Shown one piece after another: positions 31,825 through 43,105 of a stretch of DNA of 64,000 nucleotides. How positions within the stretch are numbered: position 1 is the first letter of the stretch; each line of letters opens with the position of its first letter. The translations under genes were made by a program, and so were the position numbers. Below the pieces are notes generated by a model that made no database searches, had not been told where the DNA came from, and saw only the letters and a list, made by a program, of their open reading frames with translations. The DNA is from Fomes fomentarius (taxonomy: Eukaryota; Basidiomycota; Agaricomycetes; Polyporales; Polyporaceae), in the NCBI GenBank assembly GCA_022606135.1, contig JABYQN010000019.1, positions 62,001 through 126,000 on the forward strand, given 5' to 3'.

Positions 31825-33117
31825 ATGCATCGTCCCTTTACAAACTCCTCCTCCTCGGAAGAGGACTCTGATCTCGAACATACGGCACTCATAATCACTG
31901 GCATCATCATTCATTGCATCAAAGAAGCTCAAGCACGCTGTGCAGAACGTCACCATGAACATCGTCGCTACCTCACCCGTCCCGAGCTCCTCCTGAATCC
32001 CCGGGATGCTACACCCTGGCAAGTCCTCTATGACAGTAAGAGTGACTGGGGTTACATCACCACGATGGGGGTCAACTGCGCAACCTTCAAATACATCCTG
32101 GCAAGTGGATTTGCACAAGGCTGGGATATGTCAGCTATCCCTCATCATGATACCGACCCGCACGGGATCCCTCGTCTTGGTCGATGTTCGCTTGCTGCAG
32201 AAGGAGCACTGGGCCTCATCTTCCACTACCTCTGCTTGTCAATGACGGATACTGGGCTACAACAGATCTTTGCCCTCGTTCCAAGCACGATCATCCAATA
32301 CCATGAGTTCGGCATGCAACTCCTCCATGACACCCTCTGCCATATGCCAGCAGCATCGATCCCATGGTGGCGCACTGAAGAAGTGTGTGAGCTTGACAAC
32401 CAGCTCATCATCACCCGTCACCCACTGCTCACTGGCACCATCGGCAGTATCAACGGGCTCAATGTAGCCGTTGGCGCCTCCAATGACCCGGAGTTGGAGA
32501 ATGCAACGTACAATGGGTGGCTCCATGACCATTCCGTTAGTTGTGTAATGACCTTCTCCCCACGTGGTGAGTGTACACTGCACATCACCTGTCCTCTTTC
32601 TCTGACTATCCATGGCATAGGTATCATCACATATGCTGTTCTCAATGCACCTGGCAGCTGGCATGATGCCAAGGTCGCCTGTCCAATCTATGACCTGTTG
32701 CTCAAGTCGACACCCGAGGGGTATGACCTTATCGCTGACACCGCATTTCCACGCAGGATGGACTCTATCCAAGGCTGTATCTGTGCGCCTATCAAGAGCG
32801 GGCAACACCTACCATCGGATGAGCAGGAGCATGATGACCTCATTGCGTCCTGTAACCAGCTCCTGTCATACCATCAGACCGCTGAGTGGGGAATGCGGGC
32901 ACTACGTGGGAGCTTTGTGCAGTTGTGGTGCCCTCTCGACATCAACAATCTAGATGGGCGAGCAGACTTGTTGAAACTATGTGTACGTGTCAACAACATT
33001 CGGGCAGTGCTTGTTGGGATCAATCAGATCCAGAATGTGTATATGCCGATCTGGAAGGAGGCTGAGGATGCAGAGGTCTGGGAGAACTTTGAGAACATGA
33101 TCTTTGGAGAACTTTGA
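31825..33117 (+). pseudogene. Harbinger transposase (DDE_Tnp_4-like), frameshifted 3' end
   Basis: One exon of 430 codons from ATG 31825. Family landmarks: GTIGSINGLNVAV (first catalytic region; the family normally has Asp where Asn stands in INGL), YNGWLHDHSV, VLNAPGSWHDAKV (second catalytic Asp region), LIADTAFPRR, LLSYHQTAEWGMRALRGSF (Glu region) and INQIQNVYMPIW. The 3' end is altered by a 25-bp tandem duplication (33081-33130). It shifts the frame and ends the protein at 33117; without it the frame would continue to a stop at about 33189. An Asp-to-Asn change at the first catalytic position, if confirmed, would abolish activity. Confidence 0.8.
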
Positions 33118-33130
33118 GAACATGATCTTT
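33081..33130 (+). repeat. 25-bp tandem duplication in the transposase
   Basis: Two perfect units of 25 bp starting GGAGAACTTTGAGAACATG. A non-multiple of three, so it shifts the frame. Confidence 0.95.
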
Positions 33131-33499
33131 GGAGAGGTCAGACAGCGTGATCGTGTCACTCGGTTTCATCTTGTTGCAGTGGAAGGGTGATTGGGCACAC
33201 ATGTGGGGTATTAATATTTACAAAGAATGATTATATTTGTGAAGCATTACAAGTACATGCATGTTAAGTCAAAGATGGCCAACAAATGTGATGTGTGCCA
33301 TAAATAAGAGAGCAATGAACAAGGTGTTTTTGGGTTTTATGAATTGAACAGAGGAGCAAGATATAATAAATAGGTCTGACGACGAGAGGAGTAAGGAATG
33401 ATATGGGTTTGATGGTTATAAGGCTAGTAGACAAGTCGGAACAAGAGATGAATACAAGCGGGACGGGTATACAGTAGCATACCATAGGCAGCAGACAAG

Positions 33500-35436
33500 T
33501 TACTCAAAGTCCTTGGAACCGGTGTCACAGCGTTGACATTTGGTAGGTGTGAAAGTCAATGTGATGGCGACTGTACCATCCTCGGTACGAGGAGTGGCTT
33601 GGGGCTCTTCAATAGAGTTACAATGGCGGCCCAGTCCAGAGCGTGATGCGACAGCAGCAAGAGTGTCGAGGGAGCGGCTGGAAGAACCCTGAACAAATTC
33701 GGGCTGGCATGAGCTTGAAGTGTGTGCTTGGTCATCACAGAATGGCCTTGACATGCTCTGACCTGGGGGAGAGCCATATGTGGAATCAAAACGACTGCAG
33801 GGCCGAACTGATAATGGAGGTGTCGTAAGAGATAGCGCGGACATGTTGGCAGAGACGGCAGCCTGATAATCATGGAACCGAGAGAGGAGCTGGGTAGGTG
33901 TAGAGAAATCCCAAGGGAAGGCAGAAGGTGGAGCTGAACTGGCGGTGTGACTCCCCATGAGGGAGTGCATCATCGGAGTAAGCTCCAAGCGTGACTGCAA
34001 AGTGCTCACTTGGAGGGCTTGCTGCTGGGCATGCTGGCTCTTGGAGTGGAGCTGGTCTTGAAGGACATCAACACGTGCATGTAAGTCATGGTTTTCCTGA
34101 GTAAGACAGGCCATCTCGTCCTGCATAAGGCTCCACGCAAAGCGGGCATCATCACATGCCTCACGTGTTGCCAGGTCCAGCGCCACTAACATCGTAGCAA
34201 GGAACTCCTTCGCCTGCCCACCACGGGTAGGTCCAGCCGAATGGCGCAGAGCCAGGGTGTCAAGCCGCACACCTTTGGCAACAACATGGCCACTGGGGGT
34301 CTTGCTCCGTTTCAGAGGGGGCTCAATGACCTCGATCTCGGGGTCAGAATCATCCTCAACCTCGATGACCCTCTCTTCCATCTCCTCCTTGGTGTCAGCG
34401 ATGTCCTCATCATTGAGCGCACAGAGATGGATCTTCCTGTTGATCCTCTCTTCAATTTCCCATGCACGTGTCACATTCTCAGGCACGTCAGCTGAGCCGG
34501 TTGGTTTGGTGGTGCATGCAAGCTGTAGAGTATATCTGATGAATGTCACAGAGAGATAAGATGGCAATGCAAAACATACCGATTCATATTATGTTTTGAG
34601 TGGCTTGTATGTGCGAATAGGGTGGCCATTTGCCATAGCCCATGCATTGAAGTCTACACAGATAGCATGCCAGTTCGCCTGCCCAATTGGGAGCACATCG
34701 TCGACGAGATCCAACAACTGGGACAGGTCATCGTCTGTGTAGTTCTGGGCTCCAGGCTGCCGGCTGGTGTAGCATGCATCAGTGCCGACTGAGGCTGATG
34801 TCGCCTTGCCCTTGCCCTTTGCAGCAGTAGCGCCAGCTGCAGAGCATGCACCAGATTTTGCACCAGCTTTTGCCTTTTTTGGGGTGGCAGTTGTCACTGG
34901 GTTGTCAGCATCACCATCTAGGACAGCACAGTGCTTCTTCCGAGTAGCTGGAACAGGGTCTTTGACAGGTGGGGCATCTGAGTTTGAGGCTGGACGTGGT
35001 GCGGGATGGTGCGGAGATGGGAATGAAGAGTTGTGACTCTGAGAGGTGGCAGCCCAGCGACCAGGAGAGTATTGGTCATTATTATTACTAATGGGAGGCA
35101 TCTGGTATGTGTAACGGCTGTTGTATGGGAAAGGAGAGTGAGGCGGACCCTGAGGAGGGTACTGGAAGTCACAGGGTGGACCATGGTATGGCCTGGGTTG
35201 CGGTTGAGAATGGGGTGGAGGTGGAGGGAGAGGAGGTGCTTGGGCAGTGTTGTCTTCCTGGTGCTTGGTATGACCATCTTCTGCATGATTGCCAGGCTGT
35301 GTGCGGGAATTAGAAGCATGGCAAAGCATGTCAAATTTTTACGTACAGGAGCTTGGTGTGGAGGCCAGCCTCCATTACCCTCGTCTGGGTAAAACCCACC
35401 ACCACCATTCAAATCGTAGTCCTCTGGGGGATCCAT
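33500..35436 (-). pseudogene. Harbinger MYB-like companion protein with nonsense codon
   Basis: Exons 35436-35347 (ATG, MDPPEDYDLNGGGG), 35296 to about 34580, and from about 34530 to 33500. Exon 2 encodes a Pro-rich region (PPPPPHSQPQPRP), a basic stretch (TPKKAKAGAK, KGKGKA) and a MYB/SANT-like domain (NYTDDDLSQLLDLVDDVLPIG, WHAICVDFNAWAMANG). Exon 3 continues it (TTKPTGSADVPENVTRAWEIEERI), followed by an acidic stretch, a likely nuclear signal (PPLKRSKTP) and a coiled coil (LTQENHDLHARVDVLQDQL). At the end of exon 2, TAA (34591-34589) stands where Lys is expected, three codons before the donor GTATGT. The phase-0 junction then leads to LACTTKPTG. In Harbinger systems this protein binds the element ends and brings in the transposase. 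Confidence 0.75.
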
Positions 35437-35893
35437 CTTGAGGAAGCAACGAAGTGGAGTATGAGTGAGTGTATAGGTATGGGGGGGCAGACAAAATGAG
35501 TGGGGAGTGCAAGGAGGAGACAGAGTGTCCTGCTCCCCCGGTGCAGAGCGTCAATTGCTCACCTTTTTTGGGATGTTCAGCACAGCATTCTAGCGGTCTG
35601 CGGCGAGTTTGAAGTTAGAAAGGGGGGTCGACCCCCCTTTCTAGATGCTCGCGCATCTAACGTTTAGAAACACTGTTTTGCCATCAGCGGAGCTTCAACC
35701 TCTGTCGGCATCTCGACTGATGAGATCTACGGTTGTCCATAGAGTCGCAGACGCTTACAGGATGTCATCCACTTACCAGATGTATACCGTGACGCTGGAC
35801 TGATGTTTACACAGCAGTTATATGGTTGCCCCGCCATCACTGCCAAGACTCTTCCGCCATCATCCAGCAGATTCCGCCGGACTCCATGCCATA

Positions 35894-36594
35894 CTAGTGT
35901 GACCCGGGATGAGACACAGGTTCACTAGAATTGTGAATAACCTTCCTCCCGCTCCTCTGTTGGCCCTCAAACTCCTCAGATACATTCCGTATGGAGTATG
36001 ACACCCCTATGTAAAAAATCAAGGCAATCTGTGGAGTGCTAGCAGAGATATTGTAGATACAGTGGAGTGACCCCAGTACCGACACACAGACGCCGACTGT
36101 GTCACGGGAGAGTCACTGTGCTGATGCATGCCAGTTCAGTCTCTGAAGCCGGATGAAGGAGAGTGTGGGAGAGTGTGAGTGCTGCAAATCAGTAGCATTC
36201 GAACTCCGCACCTAGCTCGGGTGGCTGGTGTCACGCCCCAGACACACTTGAGCTTCCTCTATTGTTCTGCATCTCAGAGCCCCTCGGAGAAATATATCAA
36301 ACATTTATAAATACTAGTAGAGCACTTTTGTAAAGCTTCAGAGCCAAAGATCAATTTTATCACTGAGCAGAGAACATTCAAATGTGTTTTTGGTGAAGTT
36401 GCTGAATAGATTGGAGCGTATTGAGGCCGAATTTCTGTCGATTCTCTCCGTTATTTTTTTATCCGTTGCGCAAAGAGTAGTAGACTAGATGTATGTACTT
36501 TGTGCAATTTAATTACGCTCAAACGGAGCAGTACAGCGAGTTGTGTCGCTTCTGGGGTCGCTCGGCGCTTGTGTCTCATCCCGGGTCACACTAG
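35894..36594. mobile_element. 701-bp MITE-like element, TA target duplication
   Basis: Perfect 24-bp terminal inverted repeats (35894-35917, starting CTAGTGTGACCCGGG, and 36571-36594), flanked on both sides by TA (35892-35893 and 36595-36596). No coding sequence inside. TA duplication plus short perfect ends fit a Tc1/mariner-related MITE. It sits within the right terminal repeat of the Harbinger element: removing it and one TA joins TGCCATA to GTTCAGTT, the complement of the left end. Confidence 0.85.
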
Positions 36595-36604
36595 TAGTTC
36601 AGTT

Positions 36605-37170
36605 GTTCTCTCATGACTGCCATAGATCATGTGAAGGTCGCTTCTACACAAACTGGCCAGGCTCCTCGGGTCAGCTGAGATGTACATGAGGCGGAAGACA
36701 AATACCTGTGCGTGAGTCACTCTGACGATTGCGGCATGCCAATCTGATCTCTGGGTACAAACTTGAAGCTGTAGGTGTAGACGATGGCATAGGTGACTGC
36801 AAGAGAAAGGAGGAAGTTACCTGATGACAGCTTTCTGCAAGCCGGGACTATAACTAGGCCCAAGGCTCCTGGACTACGAAGTAGAACATGTCTTGGGCGG
36901 ACAAATAACGAGGCTTGAGCAGTGACCACCAGCCGCTTGTTTTTGTCATGTCACGTCACGGCGCTCTGAAGCAGCCGGCCCGTCTTCGAGCGTCTAGACT
37001 TGGCCAAATTAGGCTCAGTGGCTCTTTATCAAGGTTCAAGTTCAAGGAGCATGTACGAGGACAATTGTCCTTCTGAGTACTTAGACGATTTTTAAGCGAC
37101 TAGTATTCGTTTGTCTCTTTCTCTGATTATCTGAGGAATGAGAAACTCTGACCAAGCCGACCTCTCATGC
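36605..37170. other. Intergenic between Harbinger and duplication copy B
   Basis: No gene or repeat recognised. Confidence 0.4.
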
Positions 37171-37600
37171 TCCACAAGAACTTGAACGCGTTCAACCCAC
37201 GCATCCAGGCCCAGCTGGGTCCACACCTAGATCCATACCTCAATCTACCTCCACCCTAGCTAGCGGGCTGTATGTCCATCTCCTCTCATGTTCTCCCTCC
37301 GTCTCTCATCAAATCTATGCTATATGCTCACTCGCATGATCTTCTAGGTAGAATGTCGGATAGGTAGGACGTCACTCTATAATTTTTTGGGCCCGCTCCA
37401 CAGACAGGCCCGGTGTTACTAATAATGTATCTCTCGTGGTTAGAAAGGGGGGAAACGTTGCTATAACCATCTGCCTCTGCCCGGGTGTCTGTATCTAGTT
37501 AGCGCTGTACGGCCCAGGACTGCGAAGAGGACATGAGCTCAGGGGGAGGGCGTCAAGTATAGAACGCATCTACTCACGAACTCGAAGGTCTACTGGTGGA
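37171..37600 (+). pseudogene. 3' fragment of sphingolipid C9-methyltransferase
   Basis: Begins in the middle of the homologue of the last exon (CTCCACAAGAACTTGAACGCGTT encoding LHKNLNAF), soon diverges with indels, and continues with the paralog 2 3' flank. No SAM-binding part; a by-product of the segmental duplication. Confidence 0.8.
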
Positions 37601-38358
37601 GGCAATGGTTCAGGCCTTGAGCGCTCAGCCTGCCCGTCGGTGTCTGCGCGTAGGTTTCACGGCTTACAAGTCACGACTCAACATTGGCATGACCACGACC
37701 ACATAAGGCTCAGGATGGAAGCTGCGGATAACCATATATGACCGTCTCGGAACGTATTCCAATCATAAGACCGCTCAAATTGACGTCCACGAATAGATGT
37801 CGATACACTACCGGCGCATTAATCGACTATGGTTTGGCGAGCTAGCTCGTTGGAACTTGTTGATTGACCGTGTCCGAGACTTTCAAAGTTTACTAGTGAA
37901 TCTCCAACACGTCAAAAATGATACATACCTATACGAATCATTGACCGCATAGGGCTATTCGGAAGTGTGTTAGCATGTGTGTTGCGGACCTGCGGTATAC
38001 ATCAGGACTACCAGTAGTCACGCCACAGAAGGCCAGCCTTCTAAGACCGCACTGGACCCAAATTCTGCGGCATAGCAGTATCACAAGGTCGGACCTGGAA
38101 CCCCATTCTATTTGAGTCACGTCCGTTTGAACTCGCTCGCCGAGTCCCACCCGTGGCCCTAACGTAAATTCACCACGTTGAATTGATGAACTGAATGAGC
38201 TCTGATACCCATCGGTTCATCGTTTCATGTGATTTCCGTTGCAGAATTGTGACATACTACATACAATGAGAGTTACACGGTTACTCGGGATTCTAGAGGA
38301 GAGCAGCAGCAGGGCTCGTCCTGACGACTTGGAAAGTAGACTGCAACCTTGAACGCGT
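37601..38358. other. Copy-B-specific insertion and 3' flank
   Basis: About 37640-38190 has no counterpart in copy A; identity unknown. From about 38192 the shared flank returns (TCTGATACCCATCGGTTCATC). Confidence 0.5.
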
Positions 38359-41300
38359 TCACTCGACACGCTTCAGCACCCAGCGCTGCTGGGTAGCGTT
38401 GGCCGTGTGGTGGAACAGGATAATCGCCTGCCGATCCCGCGTGCTCAAGTCAACATTCATGCTCTGCGCGTCCTCGGCAGCGATCCTGAGCGCAATACCG
38501 TTCACTGTCAGCACTTCTCCCCGAACATCACACACACAAGTCTCGACGCACCTCACAGTGCCGCCCTCCGCCGGCTGCACGATCCACGTCACTCGCTGTG
38601 CGTACGAGACGCACTGCACCCTACTCCCGTCTGCGAACCCGTGTCCTTGCAAGCCGAGATACTTCGAGCTGTCGTAACGGCTCCGTATGACCCAGCCCGC
38701 GCCATGTCCGTGCTCGTGGCTCTGCTCGAACACCCACTGCTGGTTTTGGCCGCTGTGCACGCCGTAGCCAATCACATCGACATAGTTGTTGCCGCTCAGG
38801 TCCATGGCGAGCCCGCCAAAGCGGCTGTTCACCAACTGATACACCCCTCCGTTAACAGGTGTCTGCATTGCGCCATCAGCCATGACCCGCCTAGAATCAC
38901 AGAAAAAAGGGAACGTCATGCTTGCCTGAGTAGGAGCAACCACGGGTGAGCCCGCGGGGACGAACTCCCACCGTTGTTGGTCGGCCCCTTGCTTGTGCTG
39001 GAAGAGGATGACCTGCGTCCCATTGTTTGCCCCGCCGCGCGTGCTCAGGTCGAGGTTCATCTGCGGATCATCCTTGCACGCGATCCGGAAGGTGTTGTTC
39101 TCGGCTGTGAACAAGACCCACACTACGCGGTCGGCGTAGTCCACGCATGTCAGGCGGCTGCCCGACGCTCGAGTTTGCGGGTTGAGGCCAAGATACTTGC
39201 TCCCGTCATACTTGCTCCTAATCACGTACCCGCTTCCCTCACGCTCGACAATCCACTGCAAAGCCGAGTTTGAGTATGTGTAGGGTAGATACTAGTAAGC
39301 TGAGAGATGGAGCGCACCTGCTGGTGGACACCCCCGTTTGAGCTCCAGCCGGTGACATGATTGTTGCTGCGATCCAAGTCGAGCACCGTCTTGAAGCGGT
39401 GGTTGTAGATCTACAGTCGGGCGCAGTCAGAAATGAAACATCCGCGAGCGCGACGGATAGCGTCACGCACCTGCACTGCTCCCCGGACGTCCGGGAGCGG
39501 GTTAACTGGTGGACCACCAGCCTGCACGAGTTCCCAACGCTGGTGTTCCGCGTTCTTTGAGTGCGAGAACAGCACAACGAGGCTGCCGTTCGCGCCGTTG
39601 TCGAACGTGCTCATGTCCAGGTTCATGCTGGGGTCATCTTCGCATGCAATGCGGAATGTGCCGCCGACCGCCGCCTGCAGAACCCAAATGACGCGATCAG
39701 CATAGTCGACACACACGAGGCGGCTGCCCCAGGTGCGTGTCTGGGGATCCAACCCAAGGTACTTCTGTGGGTTAAGCGCACTCTTGATCACATAGCCGCC
39801 ACCATTGCGCTCGAAGATCCACTATAACGTGAGGGTGCTCGGTCAGACAGGGGCGGGCCTAGAGATGTTTTGGGGGCATACCTGCTGGTTGATACCGCCA
39901 TGAGAGCTCCAACCAATGACATGGTCGTTGTTGCGGTCCAGGTCGAGTGTAAGCTTGAAACGTTTGTTGACGATCTGAGTGGCCATCAACACCCGTCCGT
40001 AGCCTCTCGAGCACAATATCGGGCTCATACCTGTACCGGACCGTTCGGGATGAACGGCGGCGGGTACGGAGTGTACTGACTGGCAAAGGTGGTGGACGAT
40101 CCGCCGTCCGCTGCAACGTACGATACCGCGTCCGCTGCAGCGTACGATACCGGCGTCGCCTGCACCATGGACCGCTGCTGCACGAATGACTGCGTGCCGC
40201 TGCCGTATGTACCGACATTCGTGAGGTACCAGCGTTGCTGATCCGCATTCACGACGTGGTTCCAGATGGTGACAGCTGTGCGATCTGGCGCGCCGTTGCG
40301 CTTGTCGAGATCGATTTCCATACTGCGCGAGTTGATAAGGCCGATCCTGCCGAGACCAACAGATGTTGGTGTCGATGCAATCAGGTGATAGAGACTGTAG
40401 ATAAAACTCACCGAACGGAGCCATTCATGGCGACCATGACTTCCCAGACGATGCGCAAGCCATACTGCACCATCGCGAGCTCGGAACCGTTGCTCTGGTT
40501 GTTGCGGTTCGTCAGACCAAGATACAGATCAGACCGTGCGAGGCTGCGAATGACCCAGCCGCCCGATTCCTGCTCGAAGATCCACTACGTATCATGGCGG
40601 TCAGGCGGAATCTACATCCCATATTGCGACGAAACTCACCGACTGGTTTTGGCCATTGAGCGGGCTGAATCCCCACACGCGTGAGTTGTTTGATTTACTC
40701 ATATCAAGCACCTTCGAGAACATGGCATTTGTGATGGTGTAGATGCCGTGGTTCACCGGTGTCTGCGTACGCTGGCCGGTTCCTTGGCCGCCGTTCCAGG
40801 TGCCAAACGAGTCGAGATACCAACGCTGGTGCACGCCGTTGACGATGTGGAGCCATATCGTCACATGTGTGCGGTCCTGGCTACCGCTGCGTTTGTCGAG
40901 ATCGAACTCCATGCTGCGGTTGCCTACGAGGCCAATGCTACGTAGAGCCCAAGTTCAAGCCCAAGTTCGGTACTGGTACATAGTTCTGCAAATGGACTTA
41001 CCGGACGCAGCTGTTCATGGCGACCATGACTTCCCACTCCAGACGAGCGTTGTATGACACGAGTGCGATCTCTGAGCCGTTGCTGCGGTTGTTCGAGTTT
41101 GCGAGGCCAATGTACATGTCGGGCTGCAATTTGTTGCGGATGACCCAGCCCCCTCCTTCTCGCTGGAAGATCCACTGTGTCACGATGTCAGCCTTGAGTG
41201 GAGCTTACTGCCGCTGCAGTTGCTCACCAGCTGGCTGTCGAGGTTCAATTGGGGCTGGAAACCCCAGATGCGATCGGGCTGCACCCTGCTCACGTCGAGT

Positions 41301-42712
41301 ACCTTGTTGAATTGCGCATTTGTGATTCTGTATATGCCATTGTGGACCGGGGTCTACGTGAAAATAGGTTAGAGGTACGGCAACATGAGCATGATCGGAC
41401 AATACCTGAGTTCGTGAACCAGGACCAGATGGGATGGATGGCGTGACTGGCGTGTCACTCCAGACGACCAAGGCGTGCGGAAGGATCGCATCCTCACTGC
41501 ATCAACTTCAGTTTCTCTTAACTACGTGAGACTGAGACGGTGACTGTACCGGTAGACAATACACTCGACCGCTCCCGTCACGGACTTTTGGCCCTCAACC
41601 TACTGCAGGATTAGTCGAAGTGACGTCCTCAGTGCATCTATATGACGCACCGAATCGTAACCCGGAGAGGGCGCTGTCCGCCTAGTATCAGTGCGATTGA
41701 GAAGTTCCTTGCGACCAACCACGACGCTGCAGAGGAGGATAGCATGCAGCTTATTACTACTGTTGACGTTGCGCGCGTAGGTGCTGGCCTCTGCGAGGAC
41801 GGGAATCAGCCTGAGCTCGATGTACGATCAACACGGTAACGTACTTGCGGGATCTGGCGCCGTATAGAAGCCTTTGCCATAGTTGCCCCACGCACCTGAG
41901 CAAGTGAGTACCAATACGACAGCGCAGCAGTCCCCGAGCGTTGAAACTTACTAACGAACTTCATTTGGAATGAGGTGCGCATGATGGAGCACAGCGCACA
42001 ATTGGCTTTGGTACACAGGATCGTCTCGTTTGCGTTCTCGCCGACGTTGCATGCGCGAGTAGTACCGTGAAAGTTGTACGCGATGACGTTACCGGGGACG
42101 CGGGCTTGAACTTGCGCTCTGTGCAGAGAAATGAACTTACGAGTGTAAGTGAGAGGCCAACGAGTCAACATACCTGTAGGCATCGTGGGCGGTGGCATGA
42201 CCTTGCGCTTCGGGGCTGCCCTGAATGATAACGAAGATGTCCTTGACATAGGCCTTGCCACTGCCTCCCCACCGAGAGTTGAACTCGTTCCTCACTGTAC
42301 AGTTATACAACACCGGATACTCGGGGGCGATATGTCAAACTCACGTTGTCGGTCGACAGAGTCCTGGGTGCCGAGGAGCTGCAATTGCTGCACATCATTC
42401 GTGAGTGTGGCACAGGGGATATGCGAGGACTCTAGCACGTACCACCGTCCCATTCGATTGAGTCGCCACTGAGGACTTCATGAGCATAGGACTGCTTGTG
42501 GCCGCGAAGGAAGTCAGCGCAGCGGGGGCGGCAGGGGCAGCAGGGGCAGCGGTAGCCTGGATCTGGACGAGCTGGCTGATGATGTTTTGCATAGCACCAG
42601 AGTCGGTGTCTGGGGTGGGTGCGCTGTAATTGGCCTGAACGGGGCCAAAGCTGTTGCCATCGTCGACAGACTTGAGCTGCATTTGCTGAAGGTTTCCGAT
42701 AATGGAATCCAT
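38359..42712 (-). CDS. PARP-fold ADP-ribosyltransferase with beta-trefoil lectin repeats, copy B
   Basis: Paralog of copy A from ATG 42712 to a TGA at 38359. The catalytic part has YNFHGTTRACNVGE (about 42080), CALCSIMRTSF and GNYGKGFYTAPDPA (about 41870). It is followed by TPVTPSIPSG and five RicinB-like units, judged from repeated IxNxxF, WxFEQ/WIVERE and QQRW motifs (about 41340 to 38370). The last two units (QTRASGSRLTCVDYADR, QVILFQHKQGADQQRWEF; NYVDVIGYGVHSGQNQQW, FHHTANATQQRWVL) are absent from copy A. Introns of about 50-70 nt separate most units at equivalent points (CG|GTAAG or CG|GTGAG then AG|xATTGG). An Ala/Ser/Tyr linker (AAADAVSYVAADGG) lies in the middle. I saw no in-frame stop in the segments read, but did not prove every junction. 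Role inferred as for copy A; glycan specificity unknown. Confidence 0.72.
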
Positions 42713-42769
42713 GGGTGGAATTTGGGGGAGGATGGCTGATGGTGAGGGAGAGTCAACGTTCGGACTGGG

Positions 42770-42775
42770 CTTATA
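42770..42775 (-). promoter_or_regulatory. TATA box of copy B
   Basis: TATAAG on the minus strand, 58 bp upstream of ATG 42712, in the same context as copies A and C. Confidence 0.65.
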
Positions 42776-42790
42776 AGGCTGGGCACATTC

Positions 42791-43105
42791 GCGTCTCGCA
42801 CTCGTGCTTGAAGCAAACAGGGCATGCAATCGATAGGAGATTGATAACCACCGGTGTAGGACAGCATGTTCTTGGCTTAGCACCGCCTAGCACTTGGACA
42901 ACCCACCGTTGTCAATGTTGAAGGGAAGCGACGTCAATCAAGTGCAGGGGCCGGACAAATATCCATCTCCCCGCTCACCTCGTCATTCGACACGACATAC
43001 GACTTGTGGGGTATCTATTGAGCTCAAGAGATTAATTTGTATAATTCGGCGAGCAGAACGACCCGCTAGCTTGGGGAGCAAGTCCAACTCTGCGGTGAAC
43101 GATGT
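42791..43105. repeat. 315-bp block identical to 27443-27757
   Basis: See the copy A block. The gene-like frame at 27635-28219 is disrupted here beyond the identical part. Confidence 0.9.

Larger units (their letters stand above)
30415..36604. mobile_element. PIF/Harbinger-type DNA transposon, degenerate
   Basis: Carries a DDE transposase (+) and the convergent MYB-like companion gene (-) typical of fungal Harbinger elements. Terminal inverted repeats are visible: AACTGAACTATGGCA at 30415-30429 and its reverse complement at 35887-35893 plus 36597-36604, split by the TA-flanked element. Inside the ends, GGATGATGGCGGA occurs in both arms (about 30460-30474 and the complement at 35849-35863), next to GATTCCGCCGG-type subterminal repeats. 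The exact outer ends and the 3-bp target duplication could not be fixed. Both genes carry disabling changes, so the element is probably non-autonomous. Confidence 0.75.
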
